Notes under the pieces: generated by a model
Database searches by the model: none
What the model was told of the DNA's origin: nothing
The model's input: the letters and a program-made list of their open reading frames with translations, nothing else
Source of the DNA: Patescibacteria group bacterium
Lineage (GTDB): Bacteria > Patescibacteriota > Microgenomatia > Daviesbacterales > UBA10151
Assembly (NCBI GenBank): GCA_018816815.1
Contig: JAHIVD010000038.1
Coordinates: 1 to 18,893 of the forward strand
Reading direction: 5' to 3'
DNA length: 18,893 nucleotides
Made by a program: the position numbers and the translations under genes
Part shown: positions 1 to 6,944 of the stretch, one piece after another
How the letters are laid out: every line of letters begins with the position of its first letter
Position numbering within the stretch: the stretch's first letter is position 1

Positions 1-858
1 GACGCTAACCGGACCCAGGGGAACTTTATTCTCTGGGTCGTCTATAAAAAAATAAAGTACCGGGCCTTTTCTTGGTCCAGTTGCCAAACCTACCATGTCC
101 ATTACTTCCGGTGATCCTCCTAAATGTTTACCTGTCCATTCCGCAGGACCAGCATCACCAATAACTGCTACAACTGCTTGGCCGGTTTTGGGATTTACTA
201 CCAGCATTTTTCTGAACTTAAAAAAATCCCTGTATCTGGCGAAATTTTCTGCAAAACCAGAAGCAAGAAATGTCTGAATCGCCAGATAATAACGTTCTTT
301 CTGTTTATCAGCATCTGTAAAACTTGTCTTAGAGGGCGCAAAATAACCCCAGGCACCCAAACTCGGAGCAATTCCTGCTTCACCATAATTTGCCCAATCA
401 GATGTAGTATCTGCATGAGCATGTAAATTATCGCCCGGATAACGATATAAATGCTGCTCCCCTCCTATTAAACCATAATTTCTGTTTAATCGTAAATTAT
501 CCAGCTTTGCTGTCACTTTAAAACCAAATGTGCGAGATAAAATCTCAGTAATATTTTTTTCTTCTGCAGGATCTAACGGTCTAACCTCAGGAGGTACGTT
601 TTCAGATAAAACTTTGGCAAGCAAGACATTCCGGTCAAAACCATCAAGCGCGTTTTTGCTGCTTACTACTAAATTTTGTGATAAAAGCTGCGGCTGATGA
701 GGTGCAGTCAATAGCATCAATCCTCCAAGCGAACCTAATGCTAAATGCTTCAAAGATTCACCGTGCTTTTCCCAGAATTTATTTTGAATTGTACGATGAC
801 GACCTATCCATTTTTTCCGTAAATATTCATAGTGCGGGCTCATGCTTTTAAAATCCAT
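1..858 (-). CDS. Hypothetical protein, partial at the left edge; possible C-terminal double-psi-barrel-like segment
   Basis: The frame is open from the ATG at 858 to the window edge (286 codons, no stop), so the C-terminus is missing. A ribosome site AAGGTGAA (863-870) sits just upstream and overlaps the region of the secD stop, which suggests co-transcription with secD. Residues about 1-35 are basic, and residues 39-52 form a short weakly hydrophobic stretch that could be a poor membrane anchor. The segment from about residue 218 (LVVNPKTGQAVVAVIGDAGP) resembles the way double-psi-beta-barrel domains such as RlpA/3D proteins run (NPK-NG-xVVxRIxDRGP). That likeness is my inference; the catalytic Asp pattern of that family is not clearly present. 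Repeated Trp/Gly motifs (WANYGEAG, GAWGYF) suggest an extracytoplasmic globular domain. I do not recognise the family. A cell-wall or surface role is plausible but unproven. Confidence 0.75.
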   Translation of the reverse strand, partial: MDFKSMSPHYEYLRKKWIGRHRTIQNKFWEKHGESLKHLALGSLGGLMLLTAPHQPQLLSQNLVVSSKNALDGFDRNVLLAKVLSENVPPEVRPLDPAEEKNITEILSRTFGFKVTAKLDNLRLNRNYGLIGGEQHLYRYPGDNLHAHADTTSDWANYGEAGIAPSLGAWGYFAPSKTSFTDADKQKERYYLAIQTFLASGFAENFARYRDFFKFRKMLVVNPKTGQAVVAVIGDAGPAEWTGKHLGGSPEVMDMVGLATGPRKGPVLYFFIDDPENKVPLGPVSV

Positions 859-882
859 TTTATTCACCTTTTTATTCACCTT
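859..882 (-). repeat. Perfect 12-bp tandem duplication at the secD / downstream-gene junction
   Basis: On the plus strand TTTATTCACCTT occurs twice, head to tail, at 859-870 and 871-882. Read on the coding strand, the upstream copy supplies the last SecD codons (Gly-Glu) and its TAA stop. The second copy supplies the AAGGTGAA ribosome site for the next gene. The duplication is directly visible. Confidence 0.9.
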
Positions 883-2182
883 GCATTAAATATCTTAAAA
901 AAGTTCTGGTCACCACAACTGCTGTAAACATAGAAACTAAAACTCCAATTATCAAAGTTACGGCAAAGCCCCGAATCAAAGATGTTCCCAGCCAATACAA
1001 AATAGCAGCAGTTATAAGAGAGGAAACATTTGATGCCCAGATTGAAGACCAGGCTCTTTTAAATCCCAGCTCAAGAGCAACCTGTTTAGATTTCCCCCAG
1101 CGGATTTCCTCCTTTATTCTTTCGAAAATTAATATATTGGCGTCAACCGCCATTCCAATTGATAATATAAATCCTGCAATTCCTGCCAAAGTCAAAGTGA
1201 ATTGTAATTGAGGAATAAAAAAACCTGTTTTAAAAATTGCCAGCACTAAAAGTGTATATATAACTAAAGCAGCATCAGCCACTAGTCCTAAAATGCCGTA
1301 ATAAGCTCCCATATATACACCAACCACCCCAAGACCTATGACTCCTGCAACAATGCTATTGTTAACTGATTCCTGACCAAGCGTAGGGCCGACAAAATGT
1401 TGACTGATTAACTTTATGGGTACAGGCAAGGCACCGGCATTAAGTTCAATAACCAAATTCTTTGCCTCTTTAGTTGTAAACTCTCCAGTAATAACAGCAT
1501 TTCCTCCATCAATCTCTTGCTGAACATTTGGCGCAGAAATAAGTTCATTGTCCAAAAATATTGCTAAAGGCTTATCTATATTCCTTTTGGTAATTTCCGC
1601 AAATTTCTTACCTCCTTCATCAGTAAACTCAATTGCTACCTGCGGACCACTCTTCATTCCTTCGCTTCCACCAAAAGTAACCTGAGCTCTTTTTAAATCA
1701 GCACCGGTTAAACCGGTCTCTTGGGCAAAAGCTAGTATTGACACACCTGATCTAGTAGCTTCAATCTCCTTAGCAGACATAGTAGCAGGCAATTCCCGGA
1801 AATCTAACTGTGCTGTCTTGCCTACCAAATTAGCAACAGCTGAAACATCTTTTAATCCAGGCAGTTCCACCAAAATTCTTCTTTTATCCTCTAATTTAGA
1901 TGTTTGAACCACAGCTTCTGAAACGCCATATAAATTAACTCTTCTTTCAATGATGTTTTTTGCTGACTCTAAAGCGCTATCTCTATTTTCAGGATCAATC
2001 TTATCCATCTGGGTTTCCAAAACAACTTCTGTTCCGCCTTGCAAATCAAGACCCAATCTAAGAGGAAAATCTATAGTCAATTCTTTATTTAATATTCTAA
2101 TTGACGGCGAAACCGGAAGATCTATCAAAATAGAAAAAACAAGAAGGATAATAATAATCCAAAGCAGATGTCTTGATTTCAT
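872..2182 (-). CDS. secD: Protein translocase subunit SecD
   Basis: SecD is an RND-superfamily membrane protein that uses the proton gradient to pull secreted proteins through SecYEG from the outer face of the membrane. At 436 residues it matches the compact SecD of Gram-positives rather than the roughly 615-residue Escherichia coli form. Visible parts are TM1 (about residues 7-21), the signature LGLDLQGG (43-50), a long external P1 region (about 60-265), and five C-terminal membrane helices. The latter include the conserved GMAVDANILIFERIKEE motif, whose Asp is thought to take part in proton transfer. The gene starts only 2 nt after the stop of the upstream winged-helix gene, so translation is probably coupled. 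It is followed by an unknown gene and not by secF, which is the usual neighbour. Identification is secure. Confidence 0.97.
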   Translation of the reverse strand: MKSRHLLWIIIILLVFSILIDLPVSPSIRILNKELTIDFPLRLGLDLQGGTEVVLETQMDKIDPENRDSALESAKNIIERRVNLYGVSEAVVQTSKLEDKRRILVELPGLKDVSAVANLVGKTAQLDFRELPATMSAKEIEATRSGVSILAFAQETGLTGADLKRAQVTFGGSEGMKSGPQVAIEFTDEGGKKFAEITKRNIDKPLAIFLDNELISAPNVQQEIDGGNAVITGEFTTKEAKNLVIELNAGALPVPIKLISQHFVGPTLGQESVNNSIVAGVIGLGVVGVYMGAYYGILGLVADAALVIYTLLVLAIFKTGFFIPQLQFTLTLAGIAGFILSIGMAVDANILIFERIKEEIRWGKSKQVALELGFKRAWSSIWASNVSSLITAAILYWLGTSLIRGFAVTLIIGVLVSMFTAVVVTRTFLRYLMQGE

Positions 2183-2184
2183 GC

Positions 2185-2775
2185 TCAGATAATAATCCCT
2201 TCAAACAATTCATCCTCGTCGCCAATCAACATAATTTTAGGTTGAACCAATACTCTTAAAATAAACGGATCCCGTCTTTTTACTCTAAACTTAAATTCAG
2301 CTTCATCCATAAAAGAATAATTTATTTCTGTTTCTCTTTTTGCTTGCTCATCAGCAATAATAGCCTGCAGTTGTGGCAACACAACATTTCCAACAATTAA
2401 AACATTAACATCTTCGGCCGAAGAAGAATTACCTTTCAAAAATTTTGTTGATATGAAAGCATATTTTATCTTTCCAAGCTTCTGTTTGTTCTTTGTCAAA
2501 TTCCCACCTATCCCTGTTGTCTTAGCAACCAATGCTAAAAGCTCTTTATAATAAATAAAATCCTTTCTGAACCGATACAGTCTTCTGTTTGCCCGCCATT
2601 CCGATGAAACCATATCATATTTTTCCATCCTGGCCAGCTCCCTGCGAACAGCATTAATTTCTTCTGAAACTCTTCGGACTATTTCACGAACATGAAAAAG
2701 CGAACCTGTTTCTGAAGATAAGAAAAGTTGTAATATTTTAACCCGGACTCTTGAGACAAATAATCCCTTAAGCAT
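2185..2775 (-). CDS. Winged-helix protein with a degenerate nucleotidyltransferase-like domain
   Basis: This is a 196-residue protein. Residues about 8-75 look like a winged helix-turn-helix: hydrophobic helix 1 (VRVKILQLFLSS), a recognition region rich in Arg (EINAVRRELARMEK), then a wing ending LYRFR. Residues about 103-196 resemble the minimal nucleotidyltransferase fold attached to such regulators. The strand-loop KYAFIST is followed by EDVNVLIVG (121-129), where active enzymes carry GS plus DxD, and the end follows the family pattern (FILRVLVQPK). The GS motif is lost and the second Asp is Asn, so catalysis is unlikely. A strong ribosome site GGAAAGGAG (2782-2790) fixes the start. It lies between the DUF3048 gene and secD. 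It may bind DNA and sense a ligand or partner, possibly controlling its own operon; that part is inference. Confidence 0.75.
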   Translation of the reverse strand: MLKGLFVSRVRVKILQLFLSSETGSLFHVREIVRRVSEEINAVRRELARMEKYDMVSSEWRANRRLYRFRKDFIYYKELLALVAKTTGIGGNLTKNKQKLGKIKYAFISTKFLKGNSSSAEDVNVLIVGNVVLPQLQAIIADEQAKRETEINYSFMDEAEFKFRVKRRDPFILRVLVQPKIMLIGDEDELFEGIII

Positions 2776-2805
2776 TTTAATCTCCTTTCCGGGCAGAAGT
2801 TTTGA

Positions 2806-3990
2806 TTAGTAACTTACCTTTGCTCCTTCCGGAACAGTTTGAATCCAAATTAGACCTCCGTTAAATTGAATCTCTTTTCCGCTACCATCAACATATTTTG
2901 TTCTAGCTAAACGGCTTGCCTTAATCCATTTACCTTCTACTGCATTTCCATCCTGAAAAATCAATGCTTTTCCGCTACCAGTAGTTCTGTACAGCAAATG
3001 AACATTGCCTGGATAACCATCATTAGCATTTGATTCTTTCTCAAACTGAACAACAACATTTTTTACAGAAAGCTGCGTATTATTATTCAAATCAATATGA
3101 TCTGACCCACCATTTTTTCTTTTGTAAGAATTAGTAGCTGCATCATAAATCCATTCAACATCATACCCTGGCTGAGATTCCCAAAAATTAACCTTTACAT
3201 TTACCGCTTCTCCGCCGGCTTTATCATTCTTAAATTCCCAAGGAGTAAAATTCTTGTCCCATCTAATACCTGCCGAATCAGTAGCAGTCCAGCCTCTTTT
3301 TTCGCCTACTGCCCAAAGCTTAGCTGTAGTGGAATACATTGTATGCTCTGTCGCAACCGGATGACCTAGTCTTTGATAATCTCTCCAGAAAACAGGGAAT
3401 CCTATGCTAAACTGGTTTAAATCTTTAGTTCCATACTTAATAATTTGCCCAAGCGCATCAGCCGGACCAGGAGTATTAGCCCCTCCAACATGTGCATATA
3501 GCGCATCGTATTCGCTTAACCAATCCAAGAAATAAGTCCTTGCCGATCTGACAGGCCCTACTTGAATATCCGAAAGATTACAATAATATAACGCCATAAA
3601 CCTTGTGATTCCACCCTCAGCAATTACCTCATACACAACATCAGCAGCGCTCAGTCCTGATTGCGGTCTAGACTCTGTATGATTTTCAATCATCACAGCA
3701 AGAGGCCGCCTTTGATCCCAAAAATCTTTTGCTTTTTGAGTATGTTTCCTGCCGTTTATTGGGCAACTCTCAGTTTTAGGCTCATTAGGGTCTTCAATAA
3801 AAGCAGATGCAGAAGTAGGTAATGATACAGTTGCAACCTGCTCACCAGAAACAGCTGAACGGAAAATTCCTCCAAACAAATAATAAGAAATGCTTGCTGA
3901 ACCACCGTATATTATAACTCCGATAATAATCAAACTTAAAATTTTTTGTAAATTTGTCAAACTAGCAAATATGTTCAAAATATTTTTCAT
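2806..3990 (-). CDS. DUF3048 domain-containing membrane-anchored protein (YerB-like)
   Basis: This 394-residue protein has one N-terminal membrane helix (about residues 16-40) and an external DUF3048 domain (about 93-394). Family hallmarks are RPLAVMIENHTESRPQSGL, VYEVIAEGGITRFMALY, VGPVRSARTYFLDW, AHVGGANTPGPADAL and, near the end, GLIWIQTVPEGAKV. The family includes Bacillus subtilis YerB and its function is unknown; the anchor places it on the outer face. No lipobox Cys is seen, so it is held by the uncleaved helix instead of a lipid. The spacing of 83 nt from the DUF4446 gene upstream and 30 nt to the winged-helix gene downstream suggests one transcript. The ribosome site ahead of the ATG at 3990 is weak (GGAAC). 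Confidence 0.93.
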   Translation of the reverse strand: MKNILNIFASLTNLQKILSLIIIGVIIYGGSASISYYLFGGIFRSAVSGEQVATVSLPTSASAFIEDPNEPKTESCPINGRKHTQKAKDFWDQRRPLAVMIENHTESRPQSGLSAADVVYEVIAEGGITRFMALYYCNLSDIQVGPVRSARTYFLDWLSEYDALYAHVGGANTPGPADALGQIIKYGTKDLNQFSIGFPVFWRDYQRLGHPVATEHTMYSTTAKLWAVGEKRGWTATDSAGIRWDKNFTPWEFKNDKAGGEAVNVKVNFWESQPGYDVEWIYDAATNSYKRKNGGSDHIDLNNNTQLSVKNVVVQFEKESNANDGYPGNVHLLYRTTGSGKALIFQDGNAVEGKWIKASRLARTKYVDGSGKEIQFNGGLIWIQTVPEGAKVSY

Positions 3991-4043
3991 ATCTTTTTTT
4001 GTTCCAAGCTTAATCCAGAATCTTTGTTGATATCTTCATGATT

Positions 4044-4060
4044 CCTGAATCAAATTCAGG
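4044..4060. repeat. Perfect palindrome CCTGAAT-CAA-ATTCAGG between operon genes
   Basis: A 7-bp perfect stem with a 3-nt loop lies in the gap between the DUF4446 and DUF3048 genes. As RNA it would form a small hairpin inside the operon transcript, with no U-run, so it is not a terminator. It resembles the dispersed palindromic elements of the form TCCTGAAnTTnATTCAGGA seen in many bacterial genomes. That likeness is from memory and was not searched. Confidence 0.7.
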
Positions 4061-4073
4061 ACAACACTTTATA

Positions 4074-4541
4074 TCATTGTTCTTTCATTGCTTTTTTAAT
4101 CACTGCTTCTTCTTCTTTTGATAGTTCATATTTAATACTTTTCCCTAAAACTATCTCTTTACCAAATACCCTAGTTCCACTTCTTGCATGCAAACTTGTC
4201 ATCACAATTCCTGACCCTTTACTATCTAAGAAACAAACAGTGAAACTTATATTTCCCCCTGTATCATCATAAGGGTTAAAGCGCAAAAGTTCCATTCTTT
4301 GTATATGCTGCAAATCCTGAATTTTTATCGCTTCAATCCTGTCATCCAAATCAGATAATTCACTCTTAAAACCCGTAACCGTTTTAATTATCTCTGCAAA
4401 TTTTTTCCTAATATCTCTTTCTCCTGATTTTGGAAAAAGCGATTTTATAAATCTATTTTGTTGCCAAACCACAAAACTTAAAAACCCAAGCCAAAGCAAC
4501 AAAAAAACCACGGCTGCAAAAACAACCCAATCCGAATACAT
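4074..4541 (-). CDS. DUF4446 family membrane protein
   Basis: This 155-residue protein has an N-terminal membrane helix (about residues 7-27), a helical, probably coiled-coil stretch (about 40-78), and a C-terminal domain with the DUF4446 signature: LLRFNPYDDTGGNISFTVCF (86-105), then GIVMTSLHARSGTRVFGKEI, GKSIKYELSKEEEAVIKKA. The family is widespread in Firmicutes and CPR bacteria and has no known function. It is the first gene of the minus-strand operon that continues with DUF3048, the winged-helix protein and SecD. The promoter at 4555-4583 ends 13 nt before the ATG, so the leader would be only a few nucleotides long. Stop codon is TGA. Confidence 0.93.
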   Translation of the reverse strand: MYSDWVVFAAVVFLLLWLGFLSFVVWQQNRFIKSLFPKSGERDIRKKFAEIIKTVTGFKSELSDLDDRIEAIKIQDLQHIQRMELLRFNPYDDTGGNISFTVCFLDSKGSGIVMTSLHARSGTRVFGKEIVLGKSIKYELSKEEEAVIKKAMKEQ

Positions 4542-4554
4542 AAGTTACTCTTTA

Positions 4555-4583
4555 AATATAACCTGGGATAAATATTTTGTCAA
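4555..4583 (-). promoter_or_regulatory. Consensus sigma-70 type promoter for the DUF4446-DUF3048-wHTH-secD operon
   Basis: On the minus strand TTGACA (4583-4578) and TATATT (4560-4555) are separated by exactly 17 bp. The ATG at 4541 lies 13 nt past the -10 box, which gives a very short leader. This is the best promoter match in the left half of the window. Confidence 0.8.
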
Positions 4584-4792
4584 TGAGAGCTTAAGAATAG
4601 ATATCAACTAATAAAACAGCTCTTAAGTTTTGTTCTGCAAAAAAAACTAGAATTAATTTTAAATTTTCCATAAAGATTTTTTGAGGTCTTTTTTTATTAT
4701 CCCAAATAATTAAAACAATAAATTCACCTTATATTTATATAAATATATATCATACATGTAAAACAGCCTGTAGTTTTGGGTTCGGTTGGTTC

Positions 4793-4821
4793 TTGACAGG
4801 CTCATCTTATCATGCTAGGCT
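4793..4821 (+). promoter_or_regulatory. Probable promoter for the small membrane protein / DUF5679 pair
   Basis: The 306-bp stretch 4542-4847 has no gene and carries two divergent promoters. On the plus strand a perfect TTGACA (4793-4798) is followed after 17 bp by TAGGCT (4816-4821), a weak -10. Transcription would start near 4828, about 20 nt before the ATG at 4848. The rest of the gap is AT-rich, with a possible long-loop hairpin CTTAAGA...TCTTAAG near 4590-4630. Confidence 0.5.
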
Positions 4822-4847
4822 CAATTCACGCGTAAGAATTCATAACC

Positions 4848-5168
4848 ATGGTTATTCAACAAAGCAAGAAACAGTCAGATCTTGAAAAACGCTTGCAATT
4901 GCTTCGAAGGCAAGTCTATGGGAAGGGTTTAAAAAACCAGAAAGCTAGTACATCAGTCAACCAAAAGATTACTAGCTCTAAAACACCAACTTACCAAGTT
5001 GCTGATATGCCAACCCATAAATCCAACGGCATTCAAATCTCATCTGATCTTGCTTATCTGAATCAGGATTTGCTCAAGATTCTGCTATTTGCATCTTGTA
5101 CAATAGGCGCAGAAATCATTTTATTTATGCTTATAAGAAATAATATTTTAACTTTAAATTTTTTTTGA
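4848..5168 (+). CDS. Small basic protein with a C-terminal membrane helix, unknown function
   Basis: This 106-residue protein starts at the ATG at 4848, with no clear ribosome site. Residues 5-28 are strongly basic and helical (KKQSDLEKRLQLLRRQVYGK). The middle (about 30-65) is polar, Ser/Thr/Lys-rich and probably disordered. Residues about 75-96 form one membrane helix (LLKILLFASCTIGAEIILFMLI), followed by a short tail. This is the layout of a tail-anchored protein with a cytoplasmic basic head, which could touch nucleic acid or acidic lipid. I do not recognise a family. It sits 19 nt ahead of the DUF5679 gene and probably shares its transcript and the terminator at 5371-5412. The coding call rests on the clean domain layout and a plausible promoter. 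Confidence 0.7.
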   Translation: MVIQQSKKQSDLEKRLQLLRRQVYGKGLKNQKASTSVNQKITSSKTPTYQVADMPTHKSNGIQISSDLAYLNQDLLKILLFASCTIGAEIILFMLIRNNILTLNFF

Positions 5169-5187
5169 AGGGAGGTGAATTAAACTC

Positions 5188-5325
5188 ATGCAAATGTATT
5201 GTGTCAAATGCCGAACAAAAAGGGACGCAGAAAATGTACAAGAAGTAACCATGAAAAATGGTAAAAAAGCCTCGAAAGGTACTTGCCCAGAATGTAGTAC
5301 TTCAATGTTCCGAATCGGTGGCTAA
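5188..5325 (+). CDS. DUF5679 zinc-ribbon protein (45 residues)
   Basis: The frame ATG 5188 to TAA 5325 encodes 45 residues. It has two Cys pairs, CVKC (5-8) and CPEC (33-36), that would hold one zinc ion, plus the family signature MYCVKCRTKR, TMKNGKKASKGTC and a C-terminal MFRIGG. DUF5679 proteins are common in CPR and Chloroflexi genomes and have no assigned role; a zinc-ribbon that contacts RNA, DNA or ribosome is typical for this size. A strong ribosome site GGGAGGTGA (5170-5178) precedes it. A second in-frame ATG at 5194 would give MYCVKC and is an equally possible start. It lies between the small membrane protein and rnpB. Confidence 0.93.
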   Translation: MQMYCVKCRTKRDAENVQEVTMKNGKKASKGTCPECSTSMFRIGG

Positions 5326-5332
5326 AAAAAAT

Positions 5333-5362
5333 CGGTGTCCCGATATACATCGGAGTTCACCG
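5333..5362 (+). other. Two-tier hairpin downstream of the DUF5679 gene
   Basis: CGGTG (5333-5337) pairs with CACCG (5358-5362). Inside it CCGAT (5340-5344) pairs with ATCGG (5349-5353) around a 4-nt loop. It starts 7 nt after the stop codon and is followed by only three T's, so it is more likely an mRNA 3' stabiliser or a helper of the terminator just downstream than a terminator itself. Confidence 0.6.
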
Positions 5363-5370
5363 TTTCAAGA

Positions 5371-5412
5371 AATCCCGCAAAGCCTAGTCTAACTGGACAA
5401 GTGGGATTTTTT
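5371..5412 (+). terminator. Rho-independent terminator after the DUF5679 gene
   Basis: AATCCCGC (5371-5378) pairs with GTGGGATT (5401-5408), with one G-U pair. It runs straight into six T's (5407-5412). The 22-nt loop contains a minor GTC/GAC pairing. Confidence 0.75.
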
Positions 5413-5465
5413 GTGATTAAAAATCGTTCCCTAAACAATATAGATTATTTTTACAAGCATCTTAT

Positions 5466-5494
5466 TTGATCCTAAAATCATTATATAGTAAAAT
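5466..5494 (+). promoter_or_regulatory. Promoter of rnpB
   Basis: TTGATC (5466-5471), a 17-bp spacer, and TAAAAT (5489-5494). The predicted 5' end of RNase P RNA (5501) falls 7 nt past the -10 box, which is the expected start distance. Confidence 0.75.
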
Positions 5495-5500
5495 ATTAAA

Positions 5501-5867
5501 GCCTAGGAAACAGGATAATCGGTCTGATGAGTTGCAAGACGATATCGGACAGGAAAGTCCAGACAGCATACAGCAGGGTGGTCTCGCGCAAGCGGACAGC
5601 CGCAAGGCCTAGTTAGAGCAACAGTGACGATTCGGGTGGCGCCGGGTGAAACGATCAAGCTACTGGATATTTGATTTGTAATACCGCAAAGGTTTTTCCT
5701 GAGCAAGTAAAGCAAGTCAAAGGGCAATCCTCCCCGCTGCAATCCTAGAACCAACAAAGCTGCTTGCTTAATTGTTGAAATAAGGAGCATTAGATAAATG
5801 ATTATCAAGTGGATCCCATTCAGATCAAGATCCACCGAACAGAATCTGGCTTACTACCTTCCTAGGC
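5501..5867 (+). ncRNA. rnpB: RNase P RNA, bacterial class A-like
   Basis: This is the catalytic RNA that trims the 5' leader from precursor tRNAs. Helix P1 is visible as GCCTAGGAA (5501-5509) pairing with TTCCTAGGC (5859-5867), which fixes both ends at about 367 nt. The conserved core follows in order: GGAAAGTCC (5552-5560) of the P4/J3-4 region, the GGGTGAAAC block (5644-5652), GAGCAAG (5701-5707), and the 3' signature ACAGAATCTGGCTTA (5839-5853) that forms the other half of P4. The L15 region, where most bacteria have CGGUAAA to pair with tRNA CCA, reads CCGCAAAGG (5684-5692) here, so the GGU seems absent by eye alignment. It has its own promoter and is transcribed towards the minus-strand permease gene. 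The 93-bp gap behind it has a bulged stem (about 5872-5909) but no U-run. Confidence 0.93.
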
Positions 5868-5932
5868 AATCTGAATTTAGATAGTTGCTGCCCGAATTAA
5901 ATCAGAAAATATAACAAACAGAAAAATATAAT

Positions 5933-5961
5933 AAAAAAGTTCTTACTAATTTCCTAAGCAC
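5933..5961 (-). terminator. Probable terminator after the AI-2E permease gene
   Basis: On the minus strand a stem GTGCTTA / TAAGAAC (one mismatch, 9-nt loop) overlaps the stop codon at 5961 and is followed by TTTTTTATT. The stem is short and AT-rich, so confidence is moderate. Confidence 0.5.
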
Positions 5962-6944
5962 TAAATTATTTCTTCTTCGATTATCTCTATTGCAATTATT
6001 TGTATCACTACTGCCGCTGGTACCGCTAGTAGTGCTCCTGAAATCCCAAGTAGTTTACCTCCTATAGCAATTGCTAAAATTACTACCAAAGGATTTAAAC
6101 CAACTGCTCTCTTCATTACCTGAGGCACAATCAAATGATTTTCTAATTGCTGAATTAATAAATACATTATTGTAACCCCAACACTTAAAACAGGAGAGAT
6201 TGTTAATGCAAGAAAAATAGCAGGCAGAGCTGATACAATGGGTCCAATAACAGGCACTACCTCCATAATGCCGGCCACCATAGCAAGAGGCAGAGCGTAA
6301 GGGATATTCAAAATTGTTAAACCAATATAAGACAAAACACCTATAATTAAGGTTAAAACTAATTGTCCGCGCATCCAAGCTCCTAACTTTTCTTCAATTT
6401 TTATAATCAACTTCCTTATTCTTTCTTCTTTTCCTTTAAATAAAGATGAAAACCGATTTTCAAGACTATCTTGTTCCAGCAACATGTAAAAGGTTATAAC
6501 TAATAAAAAAATTATTGTTAAAAAATTATCGAAAACCGAGAGAGTAATCGAAAATAGGTTTTTTGAAAGGAAAGTTAGCTCTGACGAAAAAACAGATTTA
6601 TCAAAATTTGTAATATTAAAAAACTGTGCTAATAACCCCGGAGCAGCTACTACTAATTTCGTGCTCTGTTCAATCAAAGGAGGCGCAATGCTGATAACTA
6701 AACCTCCTAAAACAGCTATAATAATAATATAGGTAATAGTGATGCTTAAAACTTTCGGTAATCTAAATTTAGTAAAAAATTTAACTAAAGGAGAAAGTGC
6801 TGATACAAAAATAACCGCAACAAATAAAATTATCAAAAGATCCCTGATTAAATAAGTAATCCAAAGAGTTAAAAGGAAAAGAGCCGTGAATATAACTGTC
6901 CGATGAGAAATATCAATTTTTTGCCGCATATACTCAGGTATCAT
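5961..6944 (-). CDS. AI-2E family transporter (PerM/YhhT-type permease)
   Basis: This 327-residue polytopic membrane protein has about eight hydrophobic segments. Two lie together at the N-terminus (about residues 16-55), one at about 60-88, a less hydrophobic external stretch (about 90-135) follows, and then helices at about 140-155 and four or more from about 195 to 325. Motifs typical of the family are VPVIGPIVSALPAI in the middle of the C-terminal half and QQLENHLIVPQVMKRAVGLNPLVVILAIAIGG. Named for autoinducer-2 export in E. coli TqsA, most members are now seen as general antiporters or permeases, so the substrate is unknown. The ATG at 6944 overlaps the last 11 nt of miaA; an in-frame ATG five codons later is an alternative. 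Confidence 0.93.
   Translation of the reverse strand: MIPEYMRQKIDISHRTVIFTALFLLTLWITYLIRDLLIILFVAVIFVSALSPLVKFFTKFRLPKVLSITITYIIIIAVLGGLVISIAPPLIEQSTKLVVAAPGLLAQFFNITNFDKSVFSSELTFLSKNLFSITLSVFDNFLTIIFLLVITFYMLLEQDSLENRFSSLFKGKEERIRKLIIKIEEKLGAWMRGQLVLTLIIGVLSYIGLTILNIPYALPLAMVAGIMEVVPVIGPIVSALPAIFLALTISPVLSVGVTIMYLLIQQLENHLIVPQVMKRAVGLNPLVVILAIAIGGKLLGISGALLAVPAAVVIQIIAIEIIEEEII

Noticed and set aside
124..426. Plus-strand open frames over the left-edge gene
   Set aside because: The minus-strand frame is open over 286 codons with a good ribosome site and protein-like composition; the plus frames are its shadows.
872..2775. Alternative genetic code (UGA as Gly or Trp)
   Set aside because: TGA ends the winged-helix and DUF4446 genes at the expected family lengths, and no in-frame TGA is needed in any conserved gene.
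5503..5835. Minus-strand open frame of 110 codons across rnpB
   Set aside because: It lies wholly inside RNase P RNA, whose P1 helix and conserved core are clear; a frame opposite a structured RNA is expected by chance.
5872..5909. Bulged stem behind rnpB as a terminator
   Set aside because: There is no T-run after the stem; rnpB termination is not resolved from the sequence.
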